This document shows positions 1 to 10,774 of a stretch of 64,000 bases of DNA, piece after piece. Origin of the DNA: Amaranthus tricolor (taxonomy: Eukaryota; Streptophyta; Magnoliopsida; Caryophyllales; Amaranthaceae); assembly GCF_026212465.1 (NCBI RefSeq), contig NC_080052.1, positions 11,832,166-11,896,165 on the forward strand. Reading direction: 5' to 3'. Positions within the stretch are counted from its first letter, which is position 1, and each line of letters starts with the position of its first letter. The translations under genes and the position numbers were made by a program. Below the pieces are notes generated by a model, which did not search any database, was not told the DNA's origin, and worked only from the letters and a program-made list of their open reading frames with translations.

Positions 1-370
1 CCGGTATTGTCCCATTCCCAAAAGAGTCCGCCGTCTGTAAAAAAGACAAAATGTTTATGAAATCCGCGCAACACTTGGAAATCAAGAGGCCATCATTGCC
101 AGGCACGCTTCCGCGGGGAGTTCCGACGGGTCCGGTGCAATTTCCGCTTACACGAACGCACCGATGCACGCCTCTTTCGAACAATTCGTTCGTATGCGCA
201 TCGACCCGCGTCAACGGGTCCTTACCTTCGAGTGCCCGTAAATTCGAGGTCGGGACCCGGTTGCGAGTTATATTTTTATAAATAAAATTACTTCCAAAGA
301 GTATATTACTATAATCACCGAAATTCCTTTTGCTCAAGTGGAGCGGAAAGAATTCGCAAATGAAAACGAT

Positions 371-391
371 AAAAAAAAAAGAAGGGAAAAA
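371..391 (-). terminator. Pol III terminator of 5S (representative)
   Basis: On the minus strand the 5S 3' end is followed directly by T5 (T6 in type B copies), then CCCTTC and a second run of about ten T. Oligo-T is the standard Pol III stop. The same pair of runs follows every copy except copy 2, where both are deleted. Confidence 0.85.
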
Positions 392-510
392 GGGGTGCAA
401 CACGAGGACTTCCCAGGAGGTCACCCATCCTAGTACTACTCTCGCCCAAGCACGCTTAACTGCGGAGTTCTGATGGGATCCGGTGCATTAGTGCTGGTAT
501 GATCGCACCC
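392..510 (-). rRNA. 5S rRNA copy 1 (type A)
   Basis: Full 119-nt plant 5S rRNA, read 510 to 392. It starts GGGTGCGATCATACC and ends GTTGCACCCC, so the two ends pair as helix I. The internal Pol III promoter region (AAGCGTGCTTGGGCG, then GGATGGGTGACC) is intact. T5 follows the 3' end directly and a T10 run lies 10 nt further on. Type A means T at -6 and a final C. Confidence 0.97.
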
Positions 511-538
511 GTTCAATCACCGTAACAATTTGTATACA
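511..538 (-). promoter_or_regulatory. 5S upstream promoter element (representative of all copies)
   Basis: Read on the minus strand, the 28 nt before the 5S start carry a TATA-like GTATACAAA at about -27 to -19, CG at -12/-11 and C at -1. This matches the layout known for plant 5S genes (TATA-like near -28, GC near -12, C at -1). All 16 copies share it. The one regular difference is at -6, T in type A genes and A in type B genes. Confidence 0.75.
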
Positions 539-900
539 TGCGCATTGCCGACCAAAAAAAAACCCAGAGCATTCCAAAGCTCGTAAACTCGCAACCGAGA
601 CCCCTCTTTCGAGCCTTCTTCTTCCCAAATACTGTTTTTCACCCTCCCGGTATTGTCCCATTCCCAAAAGAGTCCGCCGTCTGTAAAAAAGACAAAATGT
701 TTATGAAATCCGCGCAACACTTGGAAATCAAGAGGCCATCATTGCCAGGCACGCTTCCGCGGGGAGTTCCGACGGGTCCGGTGCAATTTCCGCTTACACG
801 AACGCACCGATGCACGCCTCTTTCGAACAATTCGTTCGTATGCGCATCGACCCGCGTCAACGGGTCCTTACCTTCGAGTGCCCGTAAATTCGAGGTCGGG

Positions 901-1011
901 ACACGAGGACTTCCCAGGAAGTCACCCATCCTAGTACTACTCTCGCCTAAGCACGCTTAACTGCGGAGTTCTGATGCGATCCGGTGCATTAGTGCTGGTA
1001 TGATCGCACCC
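901..1011 (-). pseudogene. 5S rRNA copy 2, 3'-truncated
   Basis: Read 1011 to 901. The 5' end and promoter are present, but the last 8 nt (TGCACCCC), the T-run terminators and the following spacer part are deleted. The spacer sequence ending GGTCGGGAC runs straight into ACGAGG. The copy also carries three substitutions in + strand view: AGGAAGTC for AGGAGGTC, CGCCTAAGC for CGCCCAAGC and GATGCGATCC for GATGGGATCC. With helix I lost and no terminator it should not give a normal 5S rRNA. Confidence 0.93.
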
Positions 1012-1569
1012 GTTCATTCACCGTAACAATTTGTATACATGCGCATTGCCGAACAAAAAAAAACCCAGAGCATTCCAAAGCTCGTAAACTCGCAACCGAG
1101 ACCCCTCTTTCGAGCCTTCTTCTTCCCAAATACTGTTTTTCACCCTCCCGGTATTGTCCCATTCCCAAAAGAGTCCGCCGTCTGTAAAAGCAAGGTGAAC
1201 TCGCAACAAAAAAAAGACAAAATGTTTATGAAATCCGCGCAACACTTGGAAATCAAGAGGCCATCCATGCCAGGCACGCTTCCGCGGTGAGTTCCGACGG
1301 GTCCGGTGCAATTTCCGCTTACACGAACGCACCGATGCACGCCTCTTTCGAACAATTCGTTCGTATGCGCATCGACCCGCGTCAACGGGTCCTTACCTTC
1401 GAGTGCCCGTAAATTCGAGGTCGGGACCCGGTTGCGAGTTATATTTTTATAAATAAAATTACTTCCAAAGAGTATATTACTATAATCACCGAAATTCCTT
1501 TTGCTCAAGTGGAGCGGAAGGAATTCGCAAATGAAAACGATAAAAAAAAAAAAAAGAAGAAGGGAAAAA

Positions 1570-1688
1570 GGGGTGCAACACGAGGACTTCCCAGGAGGTC
1601 ACCCATCCTAGTACTACTATCGCCCAAGCACGCTTAACTGCGGAGTTCTGATGGGATCCGGTGCATTAGTGCTGGTATGATCGCACCC
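1570..1688 (-). rRNA. 5S rRNA copy 3
   Basis: 119 nt, read 1688 to 1570, with A at -6 and a final C. One substitution: + strand CTACTATCGCCC instead of CTACTCTCGCCC, shared only with copy 5. The downstream A/T run is longer than in most units. Confidence 0.96.
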
Positions 1689-2216
1689 GTTCATTCACCG
1701 TAACAATTTGTATACATGCGCATTGCCGACCAAAAAAAAAACCCAGAGCATTCCAAAGCTCGTAAACTCGCAACCGAGACCCCTATTTCGAGCCTTCTTC
1801 TTCCCAAACACTGTTTTTCACCCTCCCGGTATTGTCCCATTCCCAAAAGAGTCCGCCGTCTGTAAAAAAGACAAAATGTTTATGAAATCCGCGCAACACT
1901 TGGAAATCAAGAGGCCATCATTGCCAGGCACGCTTCCGCGGGGAGTTCCGACGGGTCCGGTGCAATTTCCGCTTACACGAACGCACCGATGCACGCCTCT
2001 TTCGAACAATTCGTTCGTATGCGCATCGACCCGCGTCAACGGGTCCTTACCTTCGAGTGCCCGTAAATTCGAGGTCGGGACCCGGTTGCGAGTTATATTT
2101 TTATAAATAAAATTACTTCCAAAGAGTATATTACTATAATCACCGAAATTCCTTTTGCTCAAGTGGAGCGGAAAGAATTCGCAAATGAAAACGATAAAAA
2201 AAAAAGAAGGGAAAAA

Positions 2217-2335
2217 GGGGTGCAACACGAGGACTTCCCAGGAGGTCACCCATCCTAGTACTACTCTCGCCCAAGCACGCTTAACTGCGGAGTTCTGATG
2301 GGATCCGGTGCATTAGTGCTGGTATGATCGCACCC
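2217..2335 (-). rRNA. 5S rRNA copy 4 (type A)
   Basis: 119 nt, consensus sequence, T at -6 and final C. The spacer upstream (to copy 5) is the S form with a longer A-run, giving a 654-bp step. Confidence 0.97.
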
Positions 2336-2870
2336 GTTCAATCACCGTAACAATTTGTATACATGCGCATTGCCGACCAAAAAAAAAACCCAGAGCATTC
2401 CAAAGCTCGTAAACTCGCAACCGAGACCCCTCTTTCGAGCCTTCTTCTTCCCAAATACTGTTTTTCACCCTCCCGGTATTGTCCCATTCCCAAAAGAGTC
2501 CGCCGTCTGTAAAAAAGACAAAATGTTTATGAAATCCGCGCAACACTTGGAAATCAAGAGGCCATCATTGCCAGGCACGCTTCCGCGGGGAGTTCCGACG
2601 GGTCCGGTGCAATTTCCGCTTACACGAACGCACCGATGCACGCCTCTTTCGAACAATTCGTTCGTATGCGCATCGACCCGCGTCAACGGGTCCTTACCTT
2701 CGAGTGCCCGTAAATTCGAGGTCGGGACCCGGTTGCGAGTTATATTTTTATAAATAAAATTAATTCCAAAGAGTATATTACTATAATCACCGAAATTCCT
2801 TTTGCTCAACTGGAGCGGAAGGAATTCGCAAATGAAAACGATAAAAAAAAAAAAAAGAAGAAGGGAAAAA

Positions 2871-2989
2871 GGGGTGCAACACGAGGACTTCCCAGGAGGT
2901 CACCCATCCTAGTACTACTATCGCCCAAGCACGCTTAACTGCGGAGTTCTGATGGGATCCGGTGCATTAGTGCTGGTATGATCGCACCC
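2871..2989 (-). rRNA. 5S rRNA copy 5
   Basis: 119 nt, A at -6 and final C. It has the same CTACTATCGCCC substitution (+ strand) as copy 3. The L spacer lies upstream. Confidence 0.96.
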
Positions 2990-3546
2990 GTTCATTCACC
3001 GTAACAATTTGTATACATGCGCATTGCCGACCAAAAAAAAACCCAGAGCATTCCAAAGCTCGTAAACTCGCAACCGAGACCCCTCTTTCGAGCCTTCTTC
3101 TTCCCAAATACTGTTTTTCACCCTCCCGGTATTGTCCCATTCCCAAAAGAGTCCGCCGTATGTAAAAGCAAGGTGAACTCGCAACAAAAAAAGACAAAAT
3201 GTTTATGAAATCCGCGCAACACTTGGAAATCAAGAGGCCATCATTGCCAGGCACGCTTCCGCGGGGAGTTCCGACGGGTCCGGTGCAATTTCCGCTTACA
3301 CGAACGCACCGATGCACGCCTCTTTCGAACAATTCGTTCGTATGCGCATCGACCCGCGTCAACGGGTCCTTACCTTCGAGTGCCCGTAAATTCGAGGTCG
3401 GGACCCGGTTGCGAGTTATATTTTTATAAATAAAATTAATTCCAAAGAGTATATTACTATAATCACCGAAATTCCTTTTGCTCAAGTGGAGCGGAAGGAA
3501 TTCGCAAATGAAAACGATAAAAAAAAAAAAAAAGAAGAAGGGAAAA

Positions 3547-3665
3547 AGGGTGCAACACGAGGACTTCCCAGGAGGTCACCCATCCTAGTACTACTCTCGC
3601 CCAAGCACGCTTAACTGCGGAGTTCTGATGGGATCCGGTGCATTAGTGCTGGTATGATCGCACCC
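3547..3665 (-). rRNA. 5S rRNA copy 6 (type B)
   Basis: 119 nt, consensus body, A at -6. The last base is T rather than C (3547 is A on the + strand), so the transcript would end GCACCCU. S spacer upstream. This is the first copy of the regular A/B alternation. Confidence 0.97.
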
Positions 3666-4193
3666 GTTCATTCACCGTAACAATTTGTATACATGCGCAT
3701 TGCCGACCAAAAAAAAAACCCAGAGCATTCCAAAGCTCGTAAACTCGCAACCGAGACCCCTATTTCGAGCCTTCTTCTTCCCAAACACTGTTTTTCACCC
3801 TCCCGGTATTGTCCCATTCCCAAAAGAGTCCGCCGTCTGTAAAAAAGACAAAATGTTTATGAAATCCGCGCAACACTTGGAAATCAAGAGGCCATCATTG
3901 CCAGGCACGCTTCCGCGGGGAGTTCCGACGGGTCCGGTGCAATTTCCGCTTACACGAACGCACCGATGCACGCCTCTTTCGAACAATTCGTTCGTATGCG
4001 CATCGACCCGCGTCAACGGGTCCTTACCTTCGAGTGCCCGTAAATTCGAGGTCGGGACCCGGTTGCGAGTTATATTTTTATAAATAAAATTACTTCTAAA
4101 GAGTATATTATTATAATCACCGAAATTCCTTTTGCTCAAGTGGAGCGGAAAGAATTCGCAAATGAAAACGATAAAAAAAAAAGAAGGGAAAAA

Positions 4194-4312
4194 GGGGTGC
4201 AACACGAGGACTTCCCAGGAGGTCACCCATCCTAGTACTACTCTCGCCCAAGCACGCTTAACTGCGGAGTTCTGATGGGATCCGGTGCATTAGTGCTGGT
4301 ATGATCGCACCC
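4194..4312 (-). rRNA. 5S rRNA copy 7 (type A)
   Basis: 119 nt, consensus, T at -6, final C. L spacer upstream. Confidence 0.97.
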
Positions 4313-4863
4313 GTTCAATCACCGTAACAATTTGTATACATGCGCATTGCCGACCAAAAAAAAAACCCAGAGCATTCCAAAGCTCGTAAACTCGCAACCG
4401 AGACCCCTATTTCGAGCCTTCTTCTTCCCAAACACTGTTTTTCACCCTCCCGGTATTGTCCCATTCCCAAAAGAGTCCGCCGTCTGTAAAAGCAAGGTGA
4501 ACTCGCAACAAAAATAGACAAAATGTTTATGAAATCCGCGCAACACTTGGAAATCAAGAGGCCATCATTAACAGGCACGCTTCCGCGGGGAGTTCCGACG
4601 GGTCCGGTGCAATTTCCGCTTACACGAACGCACCGATGCACGCCTCTTTCGAACAATTCGTTCGTATGCGCATCGACCCGCGTCAACGGGTCCTTACCTT
4701 CGAGTGCCCGTAAATTCGAGGTCGGGACCCGGTTGCGAGTTATATTTTTATAAATAAAATTACTTCCAAAGAGTATATTACTATAATCACCGAAATTCCT
4801 TTTGCTCAAGTGGAGCGGAAAGAATTCGCAAATGAAAACGATAAAAAAAAAAGAAGGGAAAAA

Positions 4864-4982
4864 AGGGTGCAACACGAGGACTTCCCAGGAGGTCACCCAT
4901 CCTAGTACTACTCTCGCCCAAGCACGCTTAACTGCGGAGTTCTGATGGGATCCGGTGCATTAGTGCTGGTATGATCGCACCC
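4864..4982 (-). rRNA. 5S rRNA copy 8 (type B)
   Basis: 119 nt, consensus, A at -6, final T. S spacer upstream. Confidence 0.97.
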
Positions 4983-5510
4983 GTTCATTCACCGTAACAA
5001 TTTGTATACATGCGCATTGCCGACCAAAAAAAAAACCCAGAGCATTCCGAAGCTCGTAAACTCGCAACCGAGACCCCTATTTCGAGCCTTCTTCTTCCCA
5101 AACACTGTTTTTCACCCTCCCGGTATTGTCCCATTCCCAAAAGAGTCCGCCGTCTGTAAAAAAGACAAAATGTTTATGAAATCCGCGCAACACTTGGAAA
5201 TCAAGAGGCCATCATTGCCAGGCACGCTTCCGCGGGGAGTTCCGACGGGTCCGGTGCAATTTCCGCTTACACGAACGCACCGATGCACGCCTCTTTCGAA
5301 CAATTCGTTCGTATGCGCATCGACCCGCGTCAACGGGTCCTTACCTTCGAGTGCCCGTAAATTCGAGGTCGGGACCCGGTTGCGAGTTATATTTTTATAA
5401 ATAAAATTACTTCCAAAGAGTATATTACTATAATCACCGAAATTCCTTTTGCTCAAGTGGAGCGGAAAGAATTCGCAAATGAAAACGATAAAAAAAAAAG
5501 AAGGGAAAAA

Positions 5511-5629
5511 GGGGTGCAACACGAGGGCTTCCCAGGAGGTCACCCATCCTAGTACTACTCTCGCCCAAGCACGCTTAACTGCGGAGTTCTGATGGGATCC
5601 GGTGCATTAGTGCTGGTATGATCGCACCC
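5511..5629 (-). rRNA. 5S rRNA copy 9 (type A)
   Basis: 119 nt, T at -6, final C. One substitution near the 3' end: + strand ACGAGGGCTTCCC instead of ACGAGGACTTCCC. L spacer upstream. Confidence 0.96.
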
Positions 5630-6180
5630 GTTCAATCACCGTAACAATTTGTATACATGCGCATTGCCGACCAAAAAAAAAACCCAGAGCATTCCAAAGC
5701 TCGTAAACTCGCAACCGAGACCCCTCTTTCGAGCCTTCTTCTTCCCAAATACTGTTTTTCACCCTCCCGGTATTGTCCCATTCCCAAAAGAGTCCGCCGT
5801 ATGTAAAAGCAAGGTGAACTCGCAACAAAAAAAGACAAAATGTTTATGAAATCCGCGCAACACTTGGAAATCAAGAGGCCATCATTGCCAGGCACGCTTC
5901 CGCGGGGAGTTCCGACGGGTCCGGTGCAATTTCCGCTTACACGAACGCACCGATGCACGCCTCTTTCGAACAATTCGTTCGTATGCGCATCGACCCGCGT
6001 CAACGGGTCCTTACCTTCGAGTGCCCGTAAATTCGAGGTCGGGACCCGGTTGCGAGTTATATTTTTATAAATAAAATTACTTCCAAAGAGTATATTACTA
6101 TAATCACCGAAATTCCTTTTGCTCAAGTGGAGCGGAAAGAATTCGCAAATGAAAACGATAAAAAAAAAAGAAGGGAAAAA

Positions 6181-6299
6181 AGGGTGCAACACGAGGACTT
6201 CCCAGGAGGTCACCCATCCTAGTACTACTCTCGCCCAAGCACGCTTAACTGCGGAGTTCTGATGGGATCCGGTGCATTAGTGCTGGTATGATCGCACCC
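6181..6299 (-). rRNA. 5S rRNA copy 10 (type B)
   Basis: 119 nt, consensus, A at -6, final T. S spacer upstream. Confidence 0.97.
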
Positions 6300-6827
6300 G
6301 TTCATTCACCGTAACAATTTGTATACATGCGCATTGCCGACCAAAAAAAAAACCCAGAGCATTCCAAAGCTCGTAAACTCGCAACCGAGACCCCTATTTC
6401 GAGCCTTCTTCTTCCCAAACACTGTTTTTCACCCTCCCGGTATTGTCCCATTCCCAAAAGAGTCCGCCGTCTGTAAAAAAGACAAAATGTTTATGAAATC
6501 CGCGCAACACTTGGAAATCAAGAGGCCATCATTGCCAGGCACGCTTCCGCGGGGAGTTCCGACGGGTCCGGTGCAATTTCCGCTTACACGAACGCACCGA
6601 TGCACGCCTCTTTCGAACAATTCGTTCGTATGCGCATCGACCCGCGTCAACGGGTCCTTACCTTCGAGTGCCCGTAAATTCGAGGTCGGGACCCGGTTGC
6701 GAGTTATATTTTTATAAATAAAATTACTTCCAAAGAGTATATTATTATAATCACCGAAATTCCTTTTGCTCAAGTGGAGCGGAAAGAATTCGCAAATGAA
6801 AACGATAAAAAAAAAAGAAGGGAAAAA

Positions 6828-6946
6828 GGGGTGCAACACGAGGACTTCCCAGGAGGTCACCCATCCTAGTACTACTCTCGCCCAAGCACGCTTAACTGCG
6901 GAGTTCTGATGGGATCCGGTGCATTAGTGCTGGTATGATCGCACCC
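6828..6946 (-). rRNA. 5S rRNA copy 11 (type A)
   Basis: 119 nt, consensus, T at -6, final C. L spacer upstream. Confidence 0.97.
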
Positions 6947-7125
6947 GTTCAATCACCGTAACAATTTGTATACATGCGCATTGCCGACCAAAAAAAAAAC
7001 CCAGAGCATTCCAAAGCTCGTAAACTCGCAACCGAGACCCCTATTTCGAGCCTTCTTCTTCCCAAACACTGTTTTTCACCCTCCCGGTATTGTCCCATTC
7101 CCAAAAGAGTCCGCCGTCTGTAAAA

Positions 7126-7143
7126 GCAAGGTGAACTCGCAAC
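7126..7143 (-). repeat. L-spacer insert core (representative)
   Basis: An 18-bp core, GCAAGGTGAACTCGCAAC on the + strand, plus extra A residues, adds 23 bp to every L spacer and is missing from S spacers. Its GTGAACTCGCAAC part is a near copy of GTAAACTCGCAAC found about 100 bp away in the same spacer, which suggests a local copy event. Equivalent inserts occur in the L spacers upstream of copies 2, 5, 7, 9, 11, 14 and 16. Confidence 0.85.
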
Positions 7144-7497
7144 AAAAAAAGACAAAATGTTTATGAAATCCGCGCAACACTTGGAAATCAAGAGGCCATC
7201 ATTGCCAGGCACGCTTCCGCGGGGAGTTCCGACGGGTACGGTGCAATTTCCGCTTACACGAACGCACCGATGCACGCCTCTTTCGAACAATTCGTTCGTA
7301 TGCGCATCGACCCGCGTCAACGGGTCCTTACCTTCGAGTGCCCGTAAATTCGAGGTCGGGACCCGGTTGCGAGTTATATTTTTATAAATAAAATTACTTC
7401 CAAAGAGTATATTACTATAATCACCGAAATTCCTTTTGCTCAAGTGGAGCGGAAAGAATTCGCAAATGAAAACGATAAAAAAAAAAGAAGGGAAAAA

Positions 7498-7616
7498 AGG
7501 GTGCAACACGAGGACTTCCCAGGAGGTCACCCATCCTAGTACTACTCTCGCCCAAGCACGCTTAACTGCGGAGTTCTGATGGGATCCGGTGCATTAGTGC
7601 TGGTATGATCGCACCC
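7498..7616 (-). rRNA. 5S rRNA copy 12 (type B)
   Basis: 119 nt, consensus, A at -6, final T. S spacer upstream. It is followed by another type B gene, which breaks the A/B alternation. Confidence 0.97.
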
Positions 7617-8144
7617 GTTCATTCACCGTAACAATTTGTATACATGCGCATTGCCGACCAAAAAAAAAACCCAGAGCATTCCAAAGCTCGTAAACTCGCA
7701 ACCGAGACCCCTATTTCGAGCCTTCTTCTTCCCAAACACTGTTTTTCACCCTCCCGGTATTGTCCCATTCCCAAAAGAGTCCGCCGTCTGTAAAAAAGAC
7801 AAAATGTTTATGAAATCCGCGCAACACTTGGAAATCAAGAGGCCATCATTGCCAGGCACGCTTCCGCGGGGAGTTCCGACGGGTCCGGTGCAATTTCCGC
7901 TTACACGAACGCACCGATGCACGCCTCTTTCGAACAATTCGTTCGTATGCGCATCGACCCGCGTCAACGGGTCCTTACCTTCGAGTGCCCGTAAATTCGA
8001 GGTCGGGACCCGGTTGCGAGTTATATTTTTATAAATAAAATTACTTCCAAAGAGTATATTACTATAATCACCGAAATTCCTTTTGCTCAAGTGGAGCGGA
8101 AAGAATTCGCAAATGAAAACGATAAAAAAAAAAGAAGGGAAAAA

Positions 8145-8263
8145 AGGGTGCAACACGAGGACTTCCCAGGAGGTCACCCATCCTAGTACTACTCTCGCCC
8201 AAGCACGCTTAACTGCGGAGTTCTGATGGGATCCGGTGCATTAGTGCTGGTATGATCGCACCC
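8145..8263 (-). rRNA. 5S rRNA copy 13 (type B)
   Basis: 119 nt, consensus, A at -6, final T. It is the second of two adjacent type B units, each with a 647-bp step. Confidence 0.97.
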
Positions 8264-8791
8264 GTTCATTCACCGTAACAATTTGTATACATGCGCATTG
8301 CCGACCAAAAAAAAAACCCAGAGCATTCCAAAGCTCGTAAACTCGCAACCGAGACCCCTATTTCGAGCCTTCTTCTTCCCAAACACTGTTTTTCACCCTC
8401 CCGGTATTGTCCCATTCCCAAAAGAGTCCGCCGTCTGTAAAAAAGACAAAATGTTTATGAAATCCGCGCAACACTTGGAAATCAAGAGGCCATCATTGCC
8501 AGGCACGCTTCCGCGGGGAGTTCCGACGGGTCCGGTGCAATTTCCGCTTACACGAACGCACCGATGCACGCCTCTTTCGAACAATTCGTTCGTATGCGCA
8601 TCGACCCGCGTCAACGGGTCCTTACCTTCGAGTGCCCGTAAATTCGAGGTCGGGACCCGGTTGCGAGTTATATTTTTATAAATAAAATTACTTCCAAAGA
8701 GTATATTATTATAATCACCGAAATTCCTTTTGCTCAAGTGGAGCGGAAAGAATTCGCAAATGAAAACGATAAAAAAAAAAGAAGGGAAAAA

Positions 8792-8910
8792 GGGGTGCAA
8801 CACGAGGACTTCCCAGGAGGTCACCCATCCTAGTACTACTCTCGCCCAAGCACGCTTAACTGCGGAGTTCTGATGGGATCCGGTGCATTAGTGCTGGTAT
8901 GATCGCACCC
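8792..8910 (-). rRNA. 5S rRNA copy 14 (type A)
   Basis: 119 nt, consensus, T at -6, final C. L spacer upstream. Confidence 0.97.
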
Positions 8911-9461
8911 GTTCAATCACCGTAACAATTTGTATACATGCGCATTGCCGACCAAAAAAAAAACCCAGAGCATTCCAAAGCTCGTAAACTCGCAACCGAG
9001 ACCCCTATTTCGAGCCTTCTTCTTCCCAAACACTGTTTTTCACCCTCCCGGTATTGTCCCATTCCCAAAAGAGTCCGCCGTCTGTAAAAGCAAGGTGAAC
9101 TCGCAACAAAAAAAGACAAAATGTTTATGAAATCCGCGCAACACTTGGAAATCAAGAGGCCATCATTGCCAGGCACGCTTCCGCGGGGAGTTCCGACGGG
9201 TCCGGTGCAATTTCCGCTTACACGAACGCACCGATGCACGCCTCTTTCGAACAATTCGTTCGTATGCGCATCGACCCGCGTCAACGGGTCCTTACCTTCG
9301 AGTGCCCGTAAATTCGAGGTCGGGACCCGGTTGCGAGTTATATTTTTATAAATAAAATTACTTCCAAAGAGTATATTACTATAATCACCGAAATTCCTTT
9401 TGCTCAAGTGGAGCGGAAAGAATTCGCAAATGAAAACGATAAAAAAAAAAGAAGGGAAAAA

Positions 9462-9580
9462 AGGGTGCAACACGAGGACTTCCCAGGAGGTCACCCATCC
9501 TAGTACTACTCTCGCCCAAGCACGCTTAACTGCGGAGTTCTGATGGGATCCGGTGCATTAGTGCTGGTATGATCGCACCC
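9462..9580 (-). rRNA. 5S rRNA copy 15 (type B)
   Basis: 119 nt, consensus, A at -6, final T. The S spacer upstream carries several private substitutions. Confidence 0.97.
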
Positions 9581-10108
9581 GTTCATTCACCGTAACAATT
9601 TGTATACATGCGCATTGCCGACCAAAAAAAAAACCCAGAGCATTCCGAAGCTCGTAAACTCGCAACCGAGACCCCTATTTCGAGCCTTGTTCTTCCCAAA
9701 CACTGTTTTTCACCCTCCCGGTATTGTCTCATTCCCAAAAGAGTCCGCCGTCTGTAAAAAAGACAAAATGTTTATGAAATCCGCGCAACACTTGGAAATC
9801 AAGAGGCCATCATTGCCAGGCACGCTTCCGCGGGGAGTTCCGACGGGTCCGGTGCAATTTCCGCTTACACGAACGCACCGATGCACGCCTCTTTTGAACA
9901 ATTCGTTCGTATGCGCATCGACCCGCGTCAACGGGTCCTTACCTTCGAGTGCCCGTAAATTCGAGGTCGGGACCCGGTTGCGAGTTATATTTTTATAAAT
10001 AAAATTACTTCCAAAGAGTATATTACTATAATCACCGAAATTCCTTTTGCTCAAGTGGAGCGGAAAGAATTCGCAAATGAAAACGATAAAAAAAAAAGAA
10101 GGGAAAAA

Positions 10109-10227
10109 GGGGTGCAACACGAGGACTTACCAGGAGGTCACCCATCCTAGTACTACTCTCGCCCAAGCACGCTTAACTGCGGAGTTCTGATGGGATCCGG
10201 TGCATTAGTGCTGGTATGATCGCACCC
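10109..10227 (-). rRNA. 5S rRNA copy 16 (type A)
   Basis: 119 nt, T at -6, final C. One substitution, + strand CTTACCAGG for CTTCCCAGG, lies just beyond the box C region and may weaken it. This is the last gene before the array ends at about 10773. Its L spacer has extra changes (CCATCCATGCC, also seen in the L spacer at about 1262), as expected of array-edge units. Confidence 0.95.
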
Positions 10228-10774
10228 GTTCAATCACCGTAACAATTTGTATACATGCGCATTGCCGACCAAAAAAAAAACCCAGAGCATTCCAAAGCTC
10301 GTAAACTCGCAACCGAGACCCCTATTTCGAGCCTTCTTCTTCCCAAACACTGTTTTTCACCCTCCCGGTATTGTCCCATTCCCAAAAGAGTCCGCCGTCT
10401 GTAAAAGCAAGGTGAACTCGCAACAAAAAAAAGACAAAATGTTTATGAAATCCGCGCAACACTTGGAATTCAAGAGGCCATCCATGCCAGGCACGCTTCC
10501 GCGGGGAGTTCCGACGGGTCCGGTGCAATTTCCGCTTACACGAACGCACCGATGCACGCCTCTTTCGAACAATTCGTTCGTATGCGCATCGACCCGCGTC
10601 AACGGGTCCTTACCTTCGAGTGCCCGTAAATTCGAGGTCGGGACCCGGTTGCGAGTTATATTTTTATAAATAAAATTTCCAAAGAGTATATTACTATAAT
10701 CACCGAAATGCCTTTTGCTCAAGTGGAGCGGAAAGAATTCGCAAATGAAAACGATAAAAAAAAAAAGGGAAAAC

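Larger units (their letters stand above)
1..10773 (-). repeat. Tandem 5S rDNA array, 16 gene copies
   Basis: Head-to-tail repeats of a 119-nt 5S rRNA gene and a long spacer, all on the minus strand. Distances between successive 5' ends are 501, 677, 647, 654, 676, 647, 670, 647, 670, 647, 670, 647, 647, 670 and 647 bp. Short (S) and long (L) spacers differ mainly by 23 bp and alternate over most of the array, giving a 1317-bp dimer. Units are nearly identical, as expected of homogenised rDNA. The window opens inside a spacer, so the array continues to the left. The right edge falls inside the spacer of a would-be 17th unit, just before its 5S gene. ORFs of 60-193 codons in both strands of the spacer recur with the repeat and have no recognisable domain; they are not genes. 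Confidence 0.97.

Noticed and set aside
51..10669. Recurrent 60-193-codon open frames on both strands of the 5S spacer
   Set aside because: They repeat with the rDNA unit, overlap each other on both strands, run into 5S sequence and have no domain; codon-like openness is due to spacer composition.
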